From Pinguiococcus pyrenoidosus (Eukaryota; Sar; Pinguiophyceae; Pinguiochrysidales; Pinguiochrysidaceae), in the NCBI GenBank assembly GCA_019677205.1, contig JAAMXY010001381.1:1-25062 (forward strand): a stretch of DNA of 25,062 nucleotides, given 5' to 3'. This document shows, one piece after another, positions 1 to 7,056 of this stretch (position 1 is the first letter of the stretch; the number at the start of each line of letters is the position of its first letter). A model generated the notes under the pieces. The model ran no database searches, was not told the DNA's origin, and saw only the letters and a list, made by a program, of their open reading frames with translations. Position numbers and translations under genes: made by a program.

Positions 1-258
1 AGCAGCACGCGAGTCAAAAGCGCCATCTTCCAAGGCGGCCTGGGCGCAGCAACACCGGCGCTCGACGCCTCTCATGCAACTTCTGCTGGGGAAGACCGCA
101 CGCCACGCCGCAGTCGGGGGAAAGCCAGGGTCGCGCGCTGCCGCCAAGCTAGCAGACCTCGAGGGAAGAAGGCATCTCTGCAGAGGAAAGGAGGAGAAAC
201 CCAGAGGAGAGGCGCGAAGGCGGCGCGGAAGGGCTGCTTCTGCTTGTGGCGCCAGTGA
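1..258 (+). CDS. 3' end of a basic protein, partial at the left edge
   Basis: Frame 1 is open from the first base to a TGA at 256-258 and gives about 85 residues. The last 50 are very rich in Arg and Lys (segments such as TPRRSRGK and RPRGKKAS), as in a disordered basic C-terminal tail that could bind nucleic acid or act as a nuclear signal. DNA is GC-rich up to the stop and turns AT-rich from about position 290, the usual transition from coding to spacer in this window. No domain is recognisable and the rest of the gene lies outside the window. A competing ORF at 74-451 crosses the AT-rich spacer and looks like chance. Being a real coding tail is an inference from composition only. Confidence 0.4.
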   Translation, partial: SSTRVKSAIFQGGLGAATPALDASHATSAGEDRTPRRSRGKARVARCRQASRPRGKKASLQRKGGETQRRGAKAARKGCFCLWRQ

Positions 259-581
259 CGCTCCGACTTCGGTCCGTGCGTGTCTGGCTTTTCAAATCAT
301 TTTCAATGTTTCTGGGATTCGTACGATCACAATCACAAAGTTCACTATACATGTTTTGAAACATTCTTGGAGTACAAGCCGTTTCGAGCTGACCAATGCG
401 GACTGCACGAATCAAGGCGGCTTCTGTGACGGAGTGGAAGCTTTCCGTTAATAACTATCATAAACTTTCCTCAATTCTTAATCGGTTCCTGATAGATGAT
501 AAAAAAAATAATAGATTCAAAATATTCAAAGTCTTGAGCGTGCCGCCAAAGCGCCGCCCTTTCGGCGCCACAAATGGGCCG
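259..581. promoter_or_regulatory. Spacer and putative promoter of the zinc-knuckle gene
   Basis: This stretch of about 320 bp becomes AT-rich at 290-370 and again at 440-535, including an A-run near 500. It then returns to GC-rich sequence just before the ATG at 582. The same AT-rich block precedes most 5' ends in the window. No TATA box can be singled out, and no RNA gene or repeat is visible. Confidence 0.4.
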
Positions 582-2354
582 ATGGCGTCCAAGACCAGCT
601 TCACAGAGCCCATGATGTCCAGCGAGGACGATGGGGAGTCGGACGTGGAGGCGGATTTCCGAGCTGGCCAGACCAGCCAGAAGTCGCCCCCGCCGGACGG
701 CAAAAAGCGCAAGCGCTCTCTGTCGCCTTGGGCGCAGCGGCTGCTGAAGCCGCGTCCGCGCTTGAAAAGCGCCGAGGAGCTGGTGCATCTGGACCCGATG
801 CGCGACACCTTCATCAAGGAGTTCGTGGACAGCGTGGGCGAGGGCCGCAGCGCGTCGACGCCGATTCGCTTGGACGGGGTCAGCGACAAAGCGGCGGAAT
901 CTCCGAAGAAAGCGGCCGCAAAGCCGGAGGACGAGGTCACCATCCTGGGGGACGAGGGCAAAGAAGGAGCAGAGGAGGACGTGCTGGAAGACCTGGATGA
1001 AGTGGATCGATATGCGTATCGAGAGCCGAAGTACTTCGTGATCCGCAATCTGCCCAGGACCGTGACGCTGAACGCCGTTCGGGACCTTTGCGCTCCGCAC
1101 GGGTACGTCGTGGAGCTGCACGTGGACAAGCCAAGGCGCGGGGGCTACGTGGGCTTTGTGGTGTTCGAGGAGAACCCCGCCGCGTATCTCAAGGCGTTCA
1201 ACGGCGTCTGCGGCACCAAGCTTCTCGGGCGCACGCTGTCCGTCGAGCTGCAGGATGAGCAGGGGAAGCTTCTCGATCCGCAGGAAGTGGCGGTGGATGT
1301 CGACGAGGACGGTGACGTCGAGATGGACGATGCTGTTGAAGATGAGAACGACGACGGAGATGACTCCGAGTATGAGTTGCCATCCAATCTGGTGTTTCCC
1401 GAATCGTCCGACGACAACGACTTGGATGGCGTGGTCACGATGCCGCTGCTGAAGAAGCCCGTGGCTTCTGGCGGCGCCGGGAGGTACTTCCTCGGGGAGC
1501 CGGAGGTCGTTCGGAAGAACAGATCGGAGCAGAAGCGGTGCATGTGCTGCGGAAGACCGGGGCACGTTGCGGCGCGGTGCCACAACCGGATGTTTTGCGC
1601 GAACTGCGGCCTGCATCACCACGTCCGCGACTGTCCGTTCAAGGACTTTTCGGTGCGGTCGCTCTGCTTGCTGTGCGGTGCCGCCAATCACGACACAGAG
1701 AGTCGACCGAGCGACGATGCCAGATGCCGGTTCTTCTCGGCGGGGCAGCCCTCGTACGACGTCGCGCCGGCACGGTGCTTGTATTGCGGGAAGTTCGGGC
1801 ACCTTTGCTGTGTGGCTCCGCAGCCGGAGCTCTTCTCGATTCCCAGCAGGGAGAGGTCATATGGTCACAAGCGCCCTCGCTTCTCCGAGGGAGGGCAAGG
1901 ATGGCGCACCTTGTGGTGCGCCATCTGTGCGGGCTCGGGCCACACGCGCTATGAGTGCCGATACAACAAGGATAGATTCCACATGAAGCTCAGGAACGAT
2001 AGACAGCTCCCGAGCTGGGAAGAGATCAGATGCACGAGATGTGGCAGTGCCGGGCATTCGAGTAGCGGATGCCGGCAGTGGTTGAAGAAGCGGAGAAAGG
2101 CCAAGAACAAGAAGCAGAGCAAGAAGAGGCTACGCGAAGACGAGGCGTTCGCCGACGGCGACGCGCAGCCAGCAAAGAAGAAGAAGAAGAAGAACAAGAA
2201 TAAGAATCAGAACAAGAGCAAAAACAAGCAGAACGGAGGCCAGTCGGCCAGCGAGTCACCGGCACAGCAAAGGAAAGAGCAAGGGAAGCCCGGCAAGGCG
2301 AAGAAGCCCAAGAAGCCCAAGAAGCCCAAGAAGCCCAAGAAGAAGCTCGCATAG
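582..2354 (+). CDS. RRM plus multi-zinc-knuckle RNA-binding protein, Air/ZCCHC7-like
   Basis: Single-exon protein of 590 residues. An acidic N-terminal third with an NLS-like KKRKR is followed by an RRM at about residues 151-225, with RNP2-like YFVIRNLP and RNP1-like GGYVGFVVF. An Asp/Glu-rich linker follows. Then comes an array of CCHC-type knuckles at about 320-333 (CMCCGRPGHVAARC), 339-351, 362-382 (degenerate), 399-410, 446-459 (CAICAGSGHTRYEC) and 484-497 (CTRCGSAGHSSSGC). The Lys-rich tail ends in KKP repeats. Tandem knuckles of this kind are the hallmark of Air1/2 and ZCCHC7, the RNA-binding subunits of the TRAMP/exosome adaptor that polyadenylates nuclear RNA for decay. The start at 582 is preferred over the in-frame ATG at 396 because 396-581 crosses the AT-rich spacer. 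The RRM is not part of the usual Air/ZCCHC7 architecture, so the assignment is to the broad family only. The stop lies one base from the stop of the opposing CEP41 gene. Confidence 0.8.
   Translation: MASKTSFTEPMMSSEDDGESDVEADFRAGQTSQKSPPPDGKKRKRSLSPWAQRLLKPRPRLKSAEELVHLDPMRDTFIKEFVDSVGEGRSASTPIRLDGVSDKAAESPKKAAAKPEDEVTILGDEGKEGAEEDVLEDLDEVDRYAYREPKYFVIRNLPRTVTLNAVRDLCAPHGYVVELHVDKPRRGGYVGFVVFEENPAAYLKAFNGVCGTKLLGRTLSVELQDEQGKLLDPQEVAVDVDEDGDVEMDDAVEDENDDGDDSEYELPSNLVFPESSDDNDLDGVVTMPLLKKPVASGGAGRYFLGEPEVVRKNRSEQKRCMCCGRPGHVAARCHNRMFCANCGLHHHVRDCPFKDFSVRSLCLLCGAANHDTESRPSDDARCRFFSAGQPSYDVAPARCLYCGKFGHLCCVAPQPELFSIPSRERSYGHKRPRFSEGGQGWRTLWCAICAGSGHTRYECRYNKDRFHMKLRNDRQLPSWEEIRCTRCGSAGHSSSGCRQWLKKRRKAKNKKQSKKRLREDEAFADGDAQPAKKKKKKNKNKNQNKSKNKQNGGQSASESPAQQRKEQGKPGKAKKPKKPKKPKKPKKKLA
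2305..2340 (+). repeat. Tandem AAGAAGCCC repeat coding KKP
   Basis: Four consecutive near-identical 9-bp units encode Lys-Lys-Pro at the extreme C terminus of the zinc-knuckle protein. The frame is preserved, so this is a coding minisatellite that extends a basic tail. Confidence 0.75.
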
Positions 2355-2355
2355 T

Positions 2356-3658
2356 TCAGAAGTGGCGTCCTTTACGTGCGGTGCTGCGGCTGATTACGGA
2401 TTCGGCAACGCTCAAGCCGGTCGCTTGGCTGCGGTTGTCGTCCATGGCGGACCCGGCCACGTTGGATCTAGCGTACGCCTGGCTGTCCTCGATTATCCGA
2501 TGTATCCGGAGGCCACCGCCGCCTCGTCTTCCGCTTTGCGCTGCAAAGACGTTGAGAAAAGCTTGTGACCGCGTGCAAGGAAAGCAAAGCATGGGAACTG
2601 CCGGAGCGCAAGGAGGCCTACCTTCCTTGGCGTTGTGCTTGTGGAGCTTGCGCGGCGTCAGCTTTCCAGTGGTCGACGTTGGAGAGGAGGCCGCTGCGGC
2701 CTTCGGTAGCCAGTTTGGGGTTCTCCCCTGGCGCCGCTCGCTGGCGGCAACGTCCGTCTCCGGTGTATTGTGCAGTTTGCTCTGTCCGGGCGTGGATGCC
2801 CCCGTCGGAGAGGCCTTGAGGGGCGTCCTTCGCTGCAAGCGGCTTTGGGGAGAGCTTCTCTGCATGACTTCCGGCGGCAGGTCGCCTTCGACGTACGGAT
2901 CGCCGCCGTCCGCCGCAAAGCGCACGATGCCTCCCGTAAGTACAAATACATTCTCAAAGCCACGCTGCAGAAAGCGCTTGGCCGCTTCCACGGCCATCCT
3001 CTCATCGTTGTCGTACAAGATGATCAGCGTCCCTTCCTGCGGAGAGGCTGGAGTTACCGCGCATGGCTTCTTCCTTAGTGGTATGGTGCTTCGTGCCAAC
3101 CGCACTACCTTGTTCCGAAAGCGCTGAATCTCCGGTGTGATGCGATCCTGATTCAGCAGGCTGGCAGGAAAGCTCCTCGCCTGCAGAATGTGACCGAGAG
3201 CGAAGTGCTCCCGACTTCGGATGTCCAGAATGAGATAGGGCCGGTCGTATTCGGGGGCGCTTTCGTCATGGTAGCTCACGACTCGCGGTTCCGAGCAAGG
3301 AGTCGCCGCGATCGCGTGGACACTCTCCATGGCCTAGAGTGAGAGGAACAGTATCCTTGATACGAGCTCGGTGGGCCGAAAGGGTCGACAGAAGGTGCAA
3401 CGAGCGCACCTCGGATTCATACTCGTCCAGTAAAGTCTTCAGATCTCGCTGTGACACTCTGCAGAAGAGCTCATCCCGCCGCTGGTTGAACTGGCGCGAC
3501 GTCAAAGTGGTCACTTTGTCCACGGTGGTGCCGGAGTCCACTTTGCTGGCGACGCCCTGGTATCTCGCGTTGCGCGGCACTCTCCTGTCTAGCACTCTCT
3601 TGTCCAACGGCGAGCTCCGCCTGGCCGCGCCCGCCATATACACGCTTCTTTTCGACAT
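2356..3658 (-). CDS. CEP41: CEP41, ciliary protein with a non-catalytic rhodanese domain
   Basis: Four exons: 3658-3410, 3333-3109, 3036-2622 and 2540-2356, giving 357 residues. Introns are 76 bp (3334-3409), 72 bp (3037-3108, in frame) and 81 bp (2541-2621, in frame), all GT-AG. The N terminus carries the CEP41 signature (RRVPRNARYQ, then RRDELFCRV), matching the human pattern RIPQNPRYQ...KKDELFKRL. A rhodanese-like domain follows at about residues 113-220. Removing the 72-bp intron joins RFRNK directly to EGTLIILYDNDERMA, as in human CEP41 ([20 protein letters not shown]), which strongly supports the splice. Asp occupies the catalytic-Cys loop, so the domain is not a sulfurtransferase. In animals CEP41 acts at the basal body and cilium, helping tubulin polyglutamylation by carrying TTLL6. 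The low-complexity tail is not recognised. The gene is divergent from the secreted-protein gene and tail-to-tail with the zinc-knuckle gene. Confidence 0.88.
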
Positions 3659-4156
3659 GGCCGCAGACCCGAGCTCTCCGCCTCCGCAAGCGATAAATCG
3701 CGGCGTTGGCCGCCAAACAGCGGAGGTTCGCGCCAAAAAGTCGCCACGCGAATTCAAAACGATTCAAGCGCCAAATTGTCTCATTTCTGTTCTCCTTGGA
3801 ACGTATCACATCGAAAAATTCTTAAATGAGCAGAGAATCTCCTTGATATCGATAATTTATTTCAATATCGATAAGTATCGCTCGTTCCGATACGGCGATC
3901 TTTCGTCGTTCGTTGCAGTTCTGGTCGCACAACGCCACAGCAGGAGAGCCCGACGTGCAGAGCGCCTTGGAAAGGTCCATCTGCCGTCCCCGTGTAAGTG
4001 CTAGGATTCTGCAGGCTACGGTGGCGCGAAAGTGCGCCGCTGCTATTGGTGTCCGCTGATGCGCTGTCGTCTCTGTCCGCCAGTGCGCCTGCGGCCCTCC
4101 ACGTGTCTCTGTCCGCCAACGCCGCACGTGGAAAGCGCGCGTGTCTGTCCCGCATC
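3659..4156. promoter_or_regulatory. Bidirectional promoter between CEP41 and the secreted-protein gene
   Basis: About 500 bp separate the two divergent ATGs. An AT-rich island at about 3780-3900 contains two copies of the palindrome TATCGATA at 3847-3854 and 3866-3873, each inside an identical ATATCGATAA and 19 bp apart. GC-rich flanks run to each start and are probably 5' UTRs. No ORF here looks coding. Confidence 0.5.
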
Positions 4157-5152
4157 ATGGTGCTCACGCGAGTCACGAGCGCGCTGGTGCTGCTGGCCCT
4201 GAGCCTCGCCAGCGTGCTGGTCGTCAGCACTGGCCAAAAGAAGTCGAAGGTAATGTTGAAGCTGACTGCAGCGCCGCAACTCCCCCAATTTCTCAGGGCA
4301 GTCCCCGCAGTTTTGGTCGTAAAATCACGCGTTATCGTTGCACAGGAGAAGAGCCGCATGAGTGCGCCGTTCTGGCTGCAGGACGCCGCGGACATGAGCT
4401 GTCTCCGTCCGGAGGGCTTCGGCGCTTGCGACATCGACGCGCTGTGGATCCTGGCTCCTCGGGGGAAACGCTTCGGAAGCAGCCTGGTGTCGTTCTTGGA
4501 GGGCGACCCCAAGACGTCTTGCCTGGAGCGCGTAGGCGGAGGCAAGGAGAGCGCGACGCGGCCGGCGAGCTGCAACAAAGCCGGGGCGAAGCGATGGGAC
4601 CTGCTGCATGGTGGAGAGGGGAGCATCTACTACGTCACTGAGGGCGAAGGCAAGAAGACGCACTGCCTCGTGCGTGGTAGCAGCAAGGACCCGGCGCGCA
4701 ACCTCGTGAGTACCATGGAGTGCCGCAAGGGCGCGTCGCCGCTGCTGCGAGTGCCCACGCAGGTCAACAGCGAGGGCTTCCTGCTCCAGACCATCGACGG
4801 CAAGTGCTTCGACGGCGAGAGCTTCCGCACTTGCAGCGAGTACGACCGCTCGCAGCTCTTCGGGATCGGCCTGCAGTTCTCCGGTGGCGAAGCGACCAGA
4901 TCTCTGTTCCACTTCCGCAACCCGGAGGCCTGCGTCAACCGCAGCGGCAAGAAGGTCGTGAACGGCGACTGCAAGAGCAAGAGCGCCATGGACTGGAGCC
5001 TGGAGGACGGCATGCTGATGCATGCCAAGAACAAGTACTGTCTGGTGCGATTGCGGGACGACACAGCCGAGATGAGGCCCTGCAAGGACAACGTGTACGA
5101 GTACCTAGACATAGCATCGCCGAAGCAAAGCCAGGCCGCGGCGGCGGCCTAG
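4157..5152 (+). CDS. Secreted Cys-rich protein with beta-trefoil-like (ricin-B-type lectin-like) repeats
   Basis: Two exons, 4157-4249 and 4346-5152, joined by removing an in-frame 96-bp GT-AG intron at 4250-4345; 299 residues. The first 25 residues form a classic signal peptide (basic start, then a Leu/Val core, ending near VVSTGQ), so the product enters the secretory pathway. The mature part repeats a pattern of about 40-50 residues: Cys-Leu-x-x, a loop, a second Cys, then an aromatic/hydrophobic strand (for example WDLLHGGEG, MDWSLEDGMLMHAKNKYCLV). This resembles the three-fold QxW units of ricin-B-type lectins, though the exact QxW is not kept. The tail is poly-Ala, with no anchor and no ER-retention signal. 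The start at 4157 was chosen because it begins the signal peptide; the in-frame ATG at 3998 would bury it. A carbohydrate-binding role is an inference from fold-like periodicity. Confidence 0.7.
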   Translation: MVLTRVTSALVLLALSLASVLVVSTGQKKSKVMLKLTAAPQLPQFLRAVPAVLVVKSRVIVAQEKSRMSAPFWLQDAADMSCLRPEGFGACDIDALWILAPRGKRFGSSLVSFLEGDPKTSCLERVGGGKESATRPASCNKAGAKRWDLLHGGEGSIYYVTEGEGKKTHCLVRGSSKDPARNLVSTMECRKGASPLLRVPTQVNSEGFLLQTIDGKCFDGESFRTCSEYDRSQLFGIGLQFSGGEATRSLFHFRNPEACVNRSGKKVVNGDCKSKSAMDWSLEDGMLMHAKNKYCLVRLRDDTAEMRPCKDNVYEYLDIASPKQSQAAAAA

Positions 5153-5225
5153 GAGACGCAGGTCCATCAAAGCTGCGTCCGTGTGAGGTGCCCGTGCAAG
5201 CAAAGGCACGATACGTAGTGGGTTG

Positions 5226-5231
5226 AATAAA
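5226..5231 (+). terminator. AATAAA polyadenylation signal
   Basis: A canonical AATAAA lies 74 bp after the stop of the secreted-protein gene. It is the only good match I saw directly behind a gene in this window, so its use as a polyA signal is plausible but unproven. Confidence 0.4.
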
Positions 5232-5252
5232 GGCTTGTCTTGAGATGCCCGC

Positions 5253-6914
5253 ATGGCAGCGTCGGCGCAACTCGGCCTCGCAGTACTGGGAGAAGGAGCT
5301 TCAAACGTCCACATCATCAACCCGTGTGCAGCTATGTGTTACCACTTGGATCTCTTCAACAAAGCAGACCCTACCCCAATCGCTGCCGGTTCCCGCCGGT
5401 TCATGGACCAGTGGTATGACCCAAGCCCCGAAGGATAGCTCCTGAGAGGTTTCCGCAACCAGGTCGCCGTCTCCCCAACGCATACAAAGCCGGTCTCCTC
5501 GTCGCCATCTGGCGACTTTCGAACGACCGTAACAGTTTTGGCCTCTAGATCCCCTCCGAGAGCAAAAGTCTGGCGGTAACTACCACCGTCGTTGTGAGCC
5601 GTCGCAGCAGCAGAAAAGCGTCGAACGTTGCCCCTGTTTCCTCTCAGTTGGTTCTTGGACACGCAGTCTGGACGGACGAAGCACTTCCAAGTTCTCTCCA
5701 TGCACCGTGCCGCGGAACTGCGTCGCCTGCAGGATGAGGCGATCAAGACTCGCCGACTGATCGATGAGCTCTCCTACAGCATCTCCAAGCGAGAGAGGGC
5801 AGCGGCAAACAAAGCGCAGCTGTATCGGCAGTTTCGGTACTTCGTCCTTCCTCACGGCCCTCATTATCGGTTTTGGCAGCGGCTTGACTTCTTGATGCCT
5901 CCTAGGGCGCAATGCCAAAAGCGGCGGAAGCGCGAAGCTCTGGCATACTCAAAGGCTCAGAAGCTGGCCGCTGAGCGGTACGGTGCTGACCTTGGTCGTC
6001 AGACAGCATTTCGGATTCTCATGCATTTGGTTTGGTTGCATCAAAGGCAATTGAAGCATCACAGCAAGTACTTCGAGTGGACTGAAGCCACTGGGCACAT
6101 CCCGACGCTCGTGAACGTGACCACACCGTTGCCAGTACTCCAAAAGCTGCAGATTCACCTCGGCAAGGTGAGACCACATCATCATCGCCACACTTTGCGG
6201 AGACGAGGGAATCCGACAAGACTTGGTTCGCTGCGTTCAGCTCTACCTTGAGAGCGTAGGAGGCTTGTGGGAAAGGGCGACGATCGCCCCACAGGAGAAA
6301 CCGCGGCGTCGGCTGCAAAGTTCGGCTTACTTGCGGCTTCAAGAAGCCGAGTTCGCGAGAAGTCGAAGCCTTCAGCACTTCACCCGCCGAGCGGAGGTCA
6401 GGTCGCCGCTGCTACCAAGTGCTCCGACTCTTCATCTTGACGTCCGCTTTCTCCAACATCTTCCAAGGGCTGGCGAGATCGCGCGAGTTCCGCGGCACGA
6501 GCGGAACGGGTCTTGGGGTCGCCGAATCCCATTTTCTATCGCCGCAACGACTCGTTTCTCCCCAGGCTGGACTTCTCGCCGCCGCCGAGTCCTGAGGTGG
6601 CTCGCCAGGCTTCGCTGGCCCATCGCGACTATCCCTGGAGATGGCCGCCAGCGTCGGAGGCGGGCTCGCAAAGCAGTCTCGGCACGCTTGCTACGGAGCG
6701 CTGGTCGGATGTAGACCTTACTAGCACGCCACTCATCGGGATACAAGACGACGATGACGATGACGACGACGACGACGATGACTCAGGAGGCGAGGGGGAA
6801 GCCTTTGGGATTAAACGACAGAACTTGGCGCCCATCCGCCGAACGCCACACTATGCAGAGAAGCTGAAAGCAGTGTTCGGGAGGCCGATTCGTCATCTTC
6901 AAGCACTGCCGTAA
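5253..6914 (+). CDS. Coiled-coil protein of unknown function, multi-exon
   Basis: Best model: exons 5253-5413, 5463-5528, 5648-5836, 5906-5977, 6065-6167, 6241-6396 and 6468-6914; 397 residues with all phases consistent. The core from the ATG at 5700 is firmer. Removing a 69-bp intron (5837-5905, ending GCCTCCTAG) and an 87-bp intron (5978-6064), both in frame, turns a broken reading into a continuous basic helix running through RRLQDEAIKTRRLIDEL, RQFRAQCQKRRKREALAYSK and AAERKYFEW. Introns of 73 bp (6168-6240) and 71 bp (6397-6467, AAG acceptor) follow. The C-terminal third is Ser/Pro-rich, with twelve consecutive Asp codons. The first two exons are weak: they depend on introns of 49 and 119 bp, and the antisense strand of 5301-5700 also reads as protein. 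If they are wrong, the gene starts at 5700 and encodes 304 residues. I recognise no family. Confidence 0.5.
6747..6782 (+). repeat. Run of 12 Asp codons (GAC/GAT)n
   Basis: A trinucleotide tract encodes twelve consecutive Asp residues in the coiled-coil protein gene. The mix of GAC and GAT suggests an aged or selected acidic tract and not a fresh microsatellite. Confidence 0.85.
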
Positions 6915-7056
6915 GCTCCCATCATCCTCAGCCCTTGGGGATGTCCATGTCTGGTCGTAGAAGGTACACAGTGGGATGCGTCCGCCAAATACCTGGCTTG
7001 CTTGGAAGCTTGGGCTAAGCCAGACGCACAGCACGAGCTGACCAAAACAGCTGATG

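Noticed and set aside
74-451. 125-residue + strand ORF near the left edge
   Set aside because: It runs through an AT-rich spacer with a sudden change of composition and has no motif.
471-1802. 443-residue antisense ORF opposite the zinc-knuckle gene
   Set aside because: It is a GC-rich shadow of a well-supported RRM/zinc-knuckle frame, and its composition is Arg/Leu/Val/His-rich with no motif.
2381-3127. 248-residue + strand ORF opposite CEP41
   Set aside because: It is antisense to the CEP41 rhodanese domain, whose match to the human protein fixes the strand.
3334-3409. A 30-bp micro-intron (GTATCA...CTCTAG) in CEP41
   Set aside because: It would not restore the frame, whereas the 76-bp intron with the same acceptor does.
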